Notes under the pieces: model-generated
Seen by the model: the letters and a program-made list of their open reading frames with translations, nothing else
Databases searched by the model: none
Told to the model about the DNA's origin: nothing
Translations under genes and position numbers: made by a program
Shown: positions 8,867 through 18,459 of the stretch, piece by piece
How positions within the stretch are numbered: the stretch's first letter is position 1
Layout: every line of letters begins with the position of its first letter
Assembly: GCA_023515795.1 (NCBI GenBank)
Contig: JALGPX010000073.1
Location: 1 to 46,962 of the forward strand
DNA length: 46,962 bases
Origin: Amoeboaphelidium occidentale
Lineage: Eukaryota; Aphelidiomycota; Aphelidea
Direction: 5' to 3'

Positions 8867-9784
8867 CTATTTCTTGTTTGCCCTGATGAAACCAGACTTC
8901 TTGGCCTCCTTCTGTTCTTTTGTATGCCTTGGCTTCTTGAATTTACTCTTGTCCTTAGCTGAGTCTTTTCCTTTGTTTTGTTCCTGTGTCTTCTGCTTTG
9001 CAACTTTAATAGTCTTTAACTTTTCAGAATCTGAACATCGAGTGACTCTTATCTTTCTGTTACCACATTCTGAACCATTAAGCTGTAATGCTAGAGTAGC
9101 TGAAGCTCTGTCTTCAAAAAGCACGTATCCAAACCCTTTTCCAACGCTTGTTGCAGCGTCGCGAACAAGACGGATGTTCTGAATGTTCCCGCAGCTGTTG
9201 AAATGATTAAAGATCTGTTCTTCTGTAATATCAAAACTTAAACCGCCTAAAAATACAGTTCGTTTTAGTTTAGCGCGACGGTTTTCAGGTTTTGGACCAG
9301 CGTGATCAAAGAACAAATGCTTGCCTTCAAACTCCGAACCATTCAGCTCTTTCACAACAGCATCTACAGACTCACAGTCTTTCAAAACCGCATAAACATT
9401 AACGGTATCGCGTTTCTCATTCAATTCTCCTTTGATGCAGCTGATCTTCTTGAGCGTGTTATCTTTGCACGGTTTATCTAAAGGTACGGAACGAAACCTC
9501 ATTGACTCCACTTTACCGTGTCTCGACAAGATGGCCTTTAGATCAGATACAAGCTTCTTGCTCTTCATGATAGCAATCGGTACATTGCTTATGAACACGG
9601 TTCTTGCGAGACGTTCTGGATCCTCTTTGTGCTCTGGTTTCTCCTCTTTGATTTTCTTCTCCTTCTTTACAGGCACGGTTTCTATTTCAGGCTTATCAAA
9701 TACAGAATTATCTACAGTCTGAGCAGCATCTGGAGCGTGTTTCTGAATGCTGGATTCGAATAAGTTTGACAGATCAAGCGACAT
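8867..9784 (-). CDS. NOP12: Nucleolar RNA-binding protein Nop12/RBM34
   Basis: A single exon of 305 residues from ATG at 9782-9784. A Lys/Glu-rich N-terminus precedes two RRMs. RRM1 (about 60-165) has RTVFISNVPI with a long insertion; RRM2 (about 173-250) has RTVFLGGLSFDI as RNP2 and GKGFGYVLFED as RNP1. A lysine-rich tail follows. This split RRM1 plus canonical RRM2 layout is that of Nop12/RBM34, which binds pre-60S rRNA in the nucleolus. Confidence 0.87.
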   Translation of the reverse strand: MSLDLSNLFESSIQKHAPDAAQTVDNSVFDKPEIETVPVKKEKKIKEEKPEHKEDPERLARTVFISNVPIAIMKSKKLVSDLKAILSRHGKVESMRFRSVPLDKPCKDNTLKKISCIKGELNEKRDTVNVYAVLKDCESVDAVVKELNGSEFEGKHLFFDHAGPKPENRRAKLKRTVFLGGLSFDITEEQIFNHFNSCGNIQNIRLVRDAATSVGKGFGYVLFEDRASATLALQLNGSECGNRKIRVTRCSDSEKLKTIKVAKQKTQEQNKGKDSAKDKSKFKKPRHTKEQKEAKKSGFIRANKK

Positions 9785-9847
9785 GATTCGAATTGTTATT
9801 CAGAAAAAATAGTCTATTCGGGTCGTAAGATCTTAAGCAGTGTTATT

Positions 9848-12800
9848 TTACGCTGGTTTCAACAAATGCTGATATTCATGAAGGATCTTCTCGTCAATGT
9901 AATTAAGGATTTGGCCACGGCTAATGTGTCTCAACAGGACTTCCAACAATGTTCCAGCCTTTTGCTTGTCCCCTTTAGAGTAGTAGTATGTTATCAAAGA
10001 TCCCAGAACATCTCCTTTTCTTACTATAAATTCATTCTTAGATCCCAATATCTCTTTCAGGAATTGTTCCATTTGATTAGTTTCTTGATTCCGTAATGCA
10101 CTCAAAGCTATGATATACCGTTCTATCGCCACCAATTTCTTCTGCAGTAAGTCTGTTTTAATGGAATTTGTCGCATTTTGTTCGATTTGTGTCGCTCTCA
10201 ACTTGATGGCTTCTTTCAAAGGTCCAATAGCTTTTTCGTAATCAGAGTAGAAATCAATTTCATTCTGAGCATACAATTCATAAAAAGAAGCCAAATGCTC
10301 GAATGCTTTTGCCTTCAAATAGAAGGAAACAACACTCTTCAATATTTCTGCATTCTCTGAAACATTCCATGCAACAGATTGAAGATAATTGGCAGCAACT
10401 ACATAAACTTNNNNNNNNNNNNNNNNNNNNNTTTGCCTTCAAATAGAAGGAAACAACGCTCTTCAATATTTCTGCATTCTCTGAAACATTCCATGCAACA
10501 GATTGAAGATAATTGGCAGCAACTACATAAACTTCCTTGTCCTTCTGTCCAGATACGCCTGCAAAGAAAGTAATCTTTTCAATATCACCCGTTTTCAATA
10601 AAGCCTTCATAGCTTGTAGCCGATCGCCAGCTTGTGTATACTTCTTGCTGGCAAGCTGATAAGATCCTTGCTCAAAGCATAAATCGGCCAGCCTTACTAA
10701 ATTCTTCTGTTTTTCTTCGTTTGCAAATGATTTTTCATCGCTAATGCGCTTTGTAATGCTCTCTGCCAAATCTTCTGTAACTTTGAATTTTCTAGCTCTG
10801 GCAAGCTTTAAGGCTTCATCAATCTTGCAAGATTTTATCAACAAATCTAAAGTTTTTTGCGAGTCTCCTTTAGTAGCGAAGTGACGTGCTAGAAGTTCCA
10901 CTGCCTCTTGATCTTGGTTATGATTTGCATCGGAAGAAATGAGATCCAGCAACTGATCCAGTTTGTGTTCGAGACACAATTGAATCGCTTTTCCATATCT
11001 TCCACCTTTATAGTATAAATTTGCCGCTTTGTCATAGAGACCGATTTCTTCGAATACTAAAGCCATATTCAGCATTAAAGTCTGGCCACCGAGCATTGCC
11101 ATTTGAAGTAACTCAGGATACATCTGATTATCTTTTGCAATCATACAAGCGTGATGAAAACAGGATGCTTTTCCAAAGTATTTAACTGCATTTGAAAAAT
11201 CCCCTTGGGAATTAAAATACTTGGCCAACTGAAAGCACGCAGGTTTACTTTCTGCCGATATTGCGACTTCCGTAGCCTTTTCGATTTCACCCAGTTTACA
11301 TAGCACTCGCACTAAAGATTCATAATTTTTACACTTTTCATATAAATCTCTTGCTTCTTCTAGCGAGCCTTGACTTTCAGCATACTTTGCCCACCACTGC
11401 TCCATTCTAACATCGCACCCTTCCATTATAACGCTGTATTCATTTGGATATTGTTGGAGCATTCTTCCGATCTCGGTAGTTCCGTTTCCGGACTTACAAT
11501 AATTTATAGCGGCTTCTTTGAAATTTCCAAGTTGTTCTTCTCTTTGTGCTTTTGCAAAGTAGCAGTGTTTAAGTCCAATGCGGTAATGCTTTTCACTCAT
11601 CTCAATAGCTCTTTCGAAATCATGCTTCTCCAAGAGATGTTTGATTTTGCATTTGTAATCAACATTTTGCTCATCTAGGCTTGAGTAGTCCTTCGACAAT
11701 CCTAAAAACTCTGAGATCTCCAGCAACTTCTCCTTTTCATTGAGATGGCGAATGTAATGTAAGCGATACGGCTGTCTCATAAGGCCAAGACATGACTCTG
11801 CAGATAAAACTATTCCAGCTCTTGCACTCATACGAGCAGCACTCTCCCATACTTTGGGATTTTTGTATTCTTTGTCGGTTTGCATCAACTCATGAATTTT
11901 TCCTGATAAAACATTAATGCTAAAGTCCAGAGTTTTCTTTATGTTTGATTCTTCGACATTTTCATCATTGAACTCGTCCAGAATTTGCGATACAAGTCTT
12001 ATACTTCCCGAGTCAGATTCTTTTTCGGCGAGTATTAGATATGGCGACTTAAGGCCCATGATTACTTCATAATGTGTAGGCAAAAAAATCTTGTCAAACG
12101 AATAGAGTTTAGATTCAGTTGAGTCGAACACAAAAACTTCTGCGTAACTCATTGTGTTATTCTCGTTACTTGAGTTTTCAATAGCAAACAGCCGCTCGTC
12201 TGTATAGTCCCAGAAACAGGATGATGTACAATCATTGAATGTTTTCAGGCAAACTCCCCGCACGGCATCTACAATAGCGCATTTGTTTTTCCCTTGAACA
12301 GAAACCAGAGAACCAGACTTGTTAACTTTTACTACTTGTGGAAATATGTTTGGTAGAATGCCTTTTAATTCCTTCTGAAAAACTATTTTTTTCTCTTTTG
12401 ACGATAAATCCATAATGAATATGTTCAATTCGCTGTTAAGGATTACTAAGAAAGTTCCATTCATATTCGCAGATAAAAGCTTTGCATCTTTGAAACTTAG
12501 CTTGACGGTTTGTTTCGTTTCTCCTGATGTACCTACAACCTCAACGCGGTTATTATGTATCATGTAGATGTATTCATCGTCACAGAGATGGAATGTAGCC
12601 GACGAACTAAAGTTGGATACTTGACTTATCTTGTCTTTTTCAAGCTTGTAAACCAAAATCGTTCCATCAAAGCATGACACTATGGCGAGTTTGTCAGAAA
12701 TGTCTAAGGCCTTGATATTTCGTTCAGTGTTAACTTCATGTGAGACTTTCTTTTTCGTGAACCCTTGAACCTTGAAAGATCTCGATCCAGTTTGTAAAAT

Positions 12801-13919
12801 TACAACACTACTACTCATCGCAAACAAGACTTGTTTCTCCAGTACAATGTGAAGTGTGCCTTTCTTTTTGACAGCCAATGCGTCTTCTGATGGTGACCAG
12901 AGTATTGTCTCAATAGCACCACCAAAATTAAGTTTTGGGTATGGTTTCCATTGGAATTCTCGCAATGATTTACCATAATTTTCACATTTCCAAAAGAAGG
13001 CATGTCCAGTATCTGTACCAACTGTCATGATCTTTCTGGACTTGCAGAAAGCGATTGTGTTCATTCTAAGGTCAGCTGTATCAGGTATAGCCACTTCAGA
13101 TATATATCCAGTTGACCATTCAATAAGCTTAGCACTAGCCCCTGCGTAAACGACACCGTAAACGTCCTCTTTAATCATGATCAAATTGCACACTCTGGAA
13201 TTCACAACATTCTCGGATACAAGGTTAAACTGCTTCTCTAAATCAAGACCCTTTGAGGTGATTGTGAATCGAATTAATATAAGATCTGAGCATAATACTA
13301 CAAAATATCCTCTATCTAAGAGAGCTCCAACAATTGTCTTTGAAGTTCTTTCCTCCTCAACATTTCCTGCTTCATCAACAAAGCACACTGAACCCTCATA
13401 TGTGTACATTAAAAATGCCCTCAAGGAACCTTGCTTTTGAGGTTCAAGATATATGGCTCCAATGAACTTTCCGTTTCTTGTAGTGCTCCATAACTGATTT
13501 TGTATCAAGGTCTTGTTCTCAGATGAAATTTTCCAAAGCACAATAGTACCGCTATCATCTCCAGCAATTAATAGATTTCCATCATAGGACCATTCTAAGC
13601 ACGATACAGTTTTTAGTGCACTCTTTAATTCAATGTCCTTGCGAGCAGCCGTATCATACACAATAACATTTCCATCATTGCTTCCAATAGCGATCAGACT
13701 TGACTTTGGGTTCCAGCATAGGCATGATATCACTGCTTGAGACTGAGACAATTGATCGAATACTTTGACTTCTTGCTTGGATATCTGACCTGTTGCGACA
13801 GAAAGAATATGAAGTTCTTGGTTCATAGTCGCTGCAGCTTGTCCAGGATAGTAGCGACTCCATGTAAGATTACTAAAAGTCCCACTAATAGAAGAGCTCT
13901 CGTAGAATGAAATGTTCAT
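9848..13919 (-). CDS. IFT140: Intraflagellar transport protein IFT140 (interrupted by an assembly gap)
   Basis: The gene reads 13919..10535 then 10410..9848 once the false duplicate is skipped, giving 1315 residues without introns. The N-terminal half is WD40-like (SCLCWNPKSSLIAIGSNDGN, CLEWSYDGNLLIAGDDSGT, then a second propeller). The C-terminal half is TPR-like alpha solenoid with repeats such as GLYDKAANLYYKGGRYGKAI. This is the IFT-A core protein IFT140, which runs retrograde transport in cilia. The two pieces lie in different frames in the assembly, and removing the 124-nt period puts them in the same frame. The start at 13919 is the first ATG. Presence of IFT-A implies a ciliated or flagellated stage. 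Confidence 0.9.
10308..10410. repeat. Left copy of a 103-nt false duplication in IFT140
   Basis: Identical to 10432-10534 except for one A/G difference. It ends exactly at the N-gap. Confidence 0.9.
10411..10431. other. Assembly gap (21 N)
   Basis: Flanked by 103-nt direct repeats. The repeat-plus-gap period is 124 nt, which is 1 modulo 3 and explains the frame break in IFT140. Confidence 0.95.
10432..10534. repeat. Right copy of the 103-nt false duplication in IFT140
   Basis: Counterpart of 10308-10410 with one mismatch. Confidence 0.9.
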
Positions 13920-13982
13920 TTCCACAGATGTTGTTCTTATTCGCTTAAAAGAATCTTTTTCTGCTCTCAAAAACTTTCAAAC
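13920..13982. promoter_or_regulatory. 63-nt divergent region between IFT140 and Rsm22 starts
   Basis: This short spacer must hold both 5' ends unless transcripts overlap. No specific motif was recognised. Confidence 0.4.
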
Positions 13983-15296
13983 ATGATCAAATCAATTATC
14001 ACAAAGAGGCTCAAATCCACACTCTCCGTGCCGCGATATCTGGAAGAAGCAATTAATGCATACATCATCGGTACCATTTTCTGCGGGCACAGCTGACAAG
14101 TAGATTCTGGAAGCACATTTAAAGAGATTCGCGAGGACATCAATTATCAAAAAGATGTGGTCATGCCAAAAGCTAAGCAGAGGATTCCTGAGAAGAAACG
14201 AGTCAACAGCTTTCTGGATTCCGAAAGGAGACGAATATTGTCTTACGGTCCCAGAGAAACATTGGCTTATTTGGCGTCAAGATTTACTTCTGCATACGTT
14301 GCTAATCGATATGTTTTCGAGCACCTTCGCTATTTATATCCTGGATTCACGCCACGCAGTGTATTAGATTACGGAAGTGGACCTGCCACCAGTATTTGGT
14401 ATGATCTATTTATGTTTTACAGCCTAATATATTGACAGGGCTTTCTCTGATATCTGGAATGATACTATAGAGTCAGTTCTCGCAGTTGAAGACTCAGTTG
14501 AGATGACAGTTGCCGGAAAGTATCTTTTAAGAAGTAAACGATCCAAATGTCGTGAGTTTGTTAACTTTTGGTTAGAGGCGCAAGAGGCAGCAGAAGCAGA
14601 CTCCAAACATACGATGCTCGATCATAACATTATTGAGTACAAGAGATTCTTACCAAGTAACAGAGACCAGAAGTTTGATTTGATTATCTTGTCAAATATC
14701 TTGAGCGAGCTACCAAACAGCATTGTGAGGGATTTTGTAATTCAAGAGCTTTGGAGCAAATGCGATGGTGTGCTGGTAGTTTTGGAGAATCAAGGCCTAG
14801 ATCATTTTGAAATTGTTGAACGTGCTCGCTCGGTAGCGCTGGAACTAGGGGATTGTTCCATTATAGCTCCGGTAAACATTTTGATATTACAAAGATTTAC
14901 ATCTTCTAGTGTCCGCATAACGATGTATGTCCGTTAAGGAATGGCAAATATCCTTGCGAGATGAAGAAAAGATTTTGGAAGTTACCTTTAAACATGAAGA
15001 TCGAGCAGGCGAAACTTAATTTCGAAGATTCTCGTTTCTCATACGTTGTTCTAAGAAAGGGCGAGAGGACTGCATTCACTGATGGTGACAGGATTGTTGC
15101 TAATCCACTGAAAGGAAAGAAAGTTGTTTATCTGGATCTTTGCACTGAAGAGGGAACCTTGAAAAGAGTTCCGATAACGAAGAACAGAGGCACAGATATT
15201 TATAGGGCAGCAAGGAAAGCAGAAATTGGAGATACGTGGGATAATCAAATTGGAAATTCTGAAGATGCAGATGAAGAGTTTGATGATGACGATTAA
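13983..15296 (+). CDS. METTL17: Mitoribosome assembly methyltransferase-like protein Rsm22/METTL17
   Basis: join(13983..14070, 14104..14398, 14439..14871, 14910..15296), 400 residues, introns 33, 40 and 38 nt. The presequence-like N-terminus is MIKSIITKRLKSTLSVPRYL. A methyltransferase-like fold follows with VLDYGSGPATS and FDLIILSNILSELP. After the third intron comes CPHNDVC, then a Cys 10 residues on (YPCEMK) and VYLDLC; these four Cys match the positions that bind a 4Fe-4S cluster in METTL17/Rsm22. The protein helps assemble the mitochondrial small ribosomal subunit, to which mS29 also belongs. The stop abuts that of HAUS8 with no base between. Confidence 0.88.
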
Positions 15297-16247
15297 TTAA
15301 GCATTTATGTGTCGAAGCATTAATCGAAGATCGTGTTTAGACGCTATATCTGAATAATTAGAAAGTTCTTTCAGGTTATCAGATAAATCTCTAAATATGT
15401 TGCTTATGTGATGGATTTTATCAGAAAGATGGGATGCCTTGAATTTAGAAACAGTATTCTCTGAAACTTACAATTAGTTCATCGCCTATTCGATCCTGCA
15501 CAACATCAAGGAGCTTTTGGCAAGACTCTACTCCAGAAATAAAGTCGTCTTAAAGTAAGTATACCTCTTAATAGAGATTTGTTACCGTAATTTGACATCA
15601 TAATCTTGTCTGTTTTGAGTAAACTTGAAACAAAATCCAGAGATCGAACAAGACATCTCAAAGCTGATCCAAAATCTTCCATACCAGAAGATAAAGTCTC
15701 AACCACGCGCGTGATCTCTTTCATAAATAACTCCAATTGCGTAATTGATAATGAAACTTCATGTGCGACTTTCAATTGATTAACAATCCTCTTTTCGTCT
15801 AAAAGCTTTTGCATTTTCTCCTTGAGCTTATTCTCTGCGAACTCGGCTTCCTTCTGAAATTCCCTCTCATTAAACGCCAATAAATATTCCAGTTGGAGTC
15901 GCTGCAAGCTTAATAGCTCAAGATCGTCGTTGTTTTGTTTGGAACTTGTCGTGTGACTCTGCTGAGGCTTTGCTGCCTTCACTTCTGATGCTGCGGGCCT
16001 TGTCGTAACAGCAGACTGTCTAACATTTTCTTTCTTTACTATTCTTGTTCCAGCTTTTGGTAAAGCACTTGCGCTGGTTCCGCTTGGTCGCTGTGCTTGT
16101 TTCACTTCAACAGGCGCTCCTGTTTTAGCAGAAGCTTTTGGTGCAAGGTATCTGGACTGCACCACCTTGACTACAAATAGGAACAGAAACAGTTTATTTT
16201 GCCGCATTACAAGTACCTTTCGCTTTGTCAGATGGTTGCTTGATCAT
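15297..16247 (-). CDS. HAUS8: Augmin subunit HAUS8-like
   Basis: Four exons, complement(15297..15437, 15472..15527, 15565..16170, 16217..16247), 277 residues, introns 34, 37 and 46 nt. After the first splice the N-terminus is KVKVVQSRYLAPK, matching the short basic [KR]-x-SRYL motif near the start of HAUS8/Hice1. A Ser/Pro/Lys-rich disordered region follows, which in HAUS8 binds microtubules, then long coiled coils (LLSLQRLQLEYLLAFNEREF onward). Augmin recruits gamma-tubulin to microtubule walls. The identification rests on the motif plus architecture, because coiled coils are poor evidence alone. Two small downstream exons that continue the helical pattern extend the C-terminus beyond the apparent stop at 15506. 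Confidence 0.55.
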
Positions 16248-16280
16248 TGTCGAATATTTCACCTGAAACGAAAACAATTC

Positions 16281-16845
16281 TTACAACACCACGAGCTTTT
16301 CTTCCTTGGCTGACGAAGGAACTGCCTCGCTTTCCAATTTAGATAATACAGATTTCATTTCTTTTGCAGCGGCATTCAACAGGGCTAAATCTTCCTTGTA
16401 ATTTCGCGGTGACGAAGGTGGCTTCTTTGAAGGTTTCGGCAGAGTGCTGCTTTTCCGTACATTCTGTAATTGTTGTTCTATGATTGCGCTTTTATCTAAA
16501 AGTAACCGCCTATTCAGAATGATTATAATTAGACAACACGCTTTGATCGTTAACTTACTGATATTCTTCCGATCGTTGCTGCGCCTCCAGTGGCTGAATG
16601 CGCTCCATAACTTGTGTACCTGCAATATCAATAAGGTTTCTAGAAATTAATGTCCATCTATAGAGGGCATGATCGTACTCTGCTGTGTGCTGGATGATAA
16701 TGTCCAAAGATTCCTTTCCCAAGTAGTCCTGTGAGACAGAAGAATCCAAATCTTCCTGGTTCGAGGAATCCTGTGACTGCATATACCTCTCATCTAAAAG
16801 CCTCGTTCTTTCATCGTCAACTTCTCTAGAATTGCAGCAGCCCAT
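16281..16845 (-). CDS. LAMTOR1/p18-like lipidated lysosomal scaffold
   Basis: complement(16281..16509, 16560..16845); the intron is about 49 nt (16510-16558/9, GTAAGT...GAATAG), 171 residues. It begins MGCCNSRE, the N-myristoylation plus double palmitoylation motif of LAMTOR1, followed by the short RTRLLDERY motif, then helices. LAMTOR1 anchors the Ragulator complex to lysosomes or vacuoles for TORC1 control. Overall similarity is low, so the call depends on the lipidation motif, acidic LLDE segment, size and helix content. The start codon lies inside the coding end of the upstream gene on the same strand (overlap 52 nt in another frame). Confidence 0.5.
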
Positions 16846-17212
16846 TTATCACGCTCAGTAAAAATAGGAAATGAGAAATTTTGTGAGACTCTTTGAGTTT
16901 CGGTAAGACCGGAAAATTTAGTGTTCTCATATGAAAATGAGCCTCCTGGTTGAGCTATTATCTCAAATGCTCCTTTCCAGATGAATAGCTCTCGCGCTGA
17001 AACTTGTTCTGCTGCAGCGATGACTTGAGTAGAAACGGGCACATGATGACAATATCTGCACCTCTGAACATATCGCACTCAAACAAGCTAAAATTCTCCC
17101 TTTGGAAATATTACGCGGACCTTCCTAAAGCCCTTGCATCCATATCAAACCAGCGAACTTTCAATTTTTTCTTTTGCTCAATCTCCTTTTGAATCCTTTC
17201 AAGTATCGACAT
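16794..17212 (-). CDS. Unrecognised 115-residue protein overlapping two neighbours
   Basis: complement(16794..17023, 17062..17087, 17121..17212), introns 38 and 33 nt; the first donor is a weak GTCCGC. The product begins MSILERIQKEIEQKKKLKV and ends FTERDKWAAAILEKLTMKER plus Gly-Phe. Middle motifs are FDMDARALGRSLFECDMFR and SARELFIWKGAFEII. Aromatic and charged residues are well spaced, as in a small folded protein. I do not recognise the family; a ciliary role is a guess from the neighbourhood. Its ATG overlaps the ATG of RPA12 on the other strand, and its 3' end overlaps the LAMTOR1-like start. Confidence 0.5.
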
Positions 17213-17667
17213 GTTTTGCAAAATCTGTGGAAATTTACTTGATTATCCTGGAAATAGCGATTTTGTTTCTTGTAATCTCTGCAACACGACCCACAATTGC
17301 TCAGGTGCGTTCCTGTTGAATGATCATGCTGATTTCCGTAGAATATGAACAAATCGAGATTGTCACTCATAGTCGCCCCAATGCTTTCGGAAAGAAGAAG
17401 GCCGTGGAAGAGGAAGAAGAACAGTCTGGTGCAATTGTAATCATTTTCTGCAGTTATCTGAATAGTTCTAATGATTCCGCGTAGATTGAGGAAACTTGCA
17501 CGAAATGTGGACACAACCAAATGAGATTCTTCACTATGCAACTCCGAAGTTCTGATGAAGGCCAGACTGTATTTTACACGTGTACAAAGTGCAGGTAAGA
17601 TTTACTTTGATGTTTGTGGTATTGATCATATATCAATTGTAGTTACACTTATTCATTGAACTCTTAG
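17211..17667 (+). CDS. RPA12: RNA polymerase I subunit RPA12
   Basis: join(17211..17304, 17342..17436, 17485..17594, 17643..17667), 107 residues, introns 37, 48 and 48 nt. The N-terminal zinc ribbon has FCKICGN and SCNLCNTT. The C-terminal TFIIS-type ribbon has CTKCGHNQMRFFTMQLRSSD and then EGQTVFYTCTKC, with the acidic Asp-Glu pair that enters the active site during RNA cleavage. Length matches the family (about 120). The subunit supports proofreading and termination by Pol I in the nucleolus. All four exons join in frame. Confidence 0.94.
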
Positions 17668-17776
17668 GCATCTGAACTAGAAATAAAGCTGTTCTTTCTT
17701 TACTTGTAATTTATTTTCAAGAGCGTCTCTAAGCATCAATAATCACCGTTCTGAGTCTTCCCTTTCTTTTCAAGAA

Positions 17777-18443
17777 ATGTTTAGCTTGATCACAATTGAA
17801 GATTCTGTCTCCGTGCATCCGAGCAACTTTGGGGTGGACTTTAAACGCGCAATACGGGACGAAATAGACAAGAAATTCTCTAATAAGATTCTACATAAGG
17901 AAGGCCTGTGTATATTTCTACACGATATTCTGGAAGCTAGACAGCCGGTAGTTTATCCTGGCGAGGGCTCAGCGAACATCAGACTCAAATTCCGCATGAT
18001 CATGTTCCGGCCATACGAAGGCGAGATTCTACAGGGAAAGATCAATAAGTCTACACCTGAAGGAGTCGGAGTTACTTTGGATTTCTTTGATGATATTTTT
18101 ATTCCTCACGAGCATTTTCCACAAGATACACATTACGACGAGGAGGAAAGTGTGTGGGTATGGAAATATGACGAAGGTGTTGATCTATATTTTGATATTG
18201 GCGAGGAAATACGGTTTATGGTGCTCAGTGAGGAATTTAGGGAACGTGTGATAGAGAAGGGTGATTACAACGTTCCGGATGAGGAAGAAGAAACAAAGCC
18301 CTTGTATTCTGTGACAGTAACTTACATAATGATATTATCGCGATTAATGTTTTTAGGGTTTCATAAATTCATCAGGTCTTGGTTGCGTGAAGTGGTGGGC
18401 TGCCGCTGAACAAGCTGAGGATGATGTAGAAATGCAAACATAA
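17777..18443 (+). CDS. RPC25: RNA polymerase III subunit RPC25 (POLR3H)
   Basis: join(17777..18316, 18357..18443), 208 residues, with a 40-nt intron. The start MFSLITIEDSVSVHP and GLCIFLHDILEA match the RPB7-like tip domain. The second domain is an OB fold with EGVGVTLDFFDDIFIP and VWVWKYDEGVDLYFDIGEEI. The last exon gives GFINSSGLGCVKWW, the conserved C-terminal end. With RPC17 it forms the Pol III stalk that works in initiation. It converges with FIP1 at a spacing of 16 nt. Confidence 0.93.
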
Positions 18444-18459
18444 ATTGTAATAAAGTGAT

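Noticed and set aside
8838-9182. Plus-strand ORF opposite Nop12
   Set aside because: It is the reverse complement of the Lys-rich Nop12 tail and RRM2, and has no independent support.
11370-11678. Plus-strand ORF within IFT140
   Set aside because: Shadow of a conserved coding region on the other strand; composition is hydrophobic and unlike known genes.
13920-13970. Longer IFT140 N-terminus
   Set aside because: The upstream frame lacks an ATG and would run into the divergent gene's leader.
15506-15527. HAUS8 ending at 15506
   Set aside because: A GT-AG intron just upstream opens two further exons with the same helical composition, ending against Rsm22.
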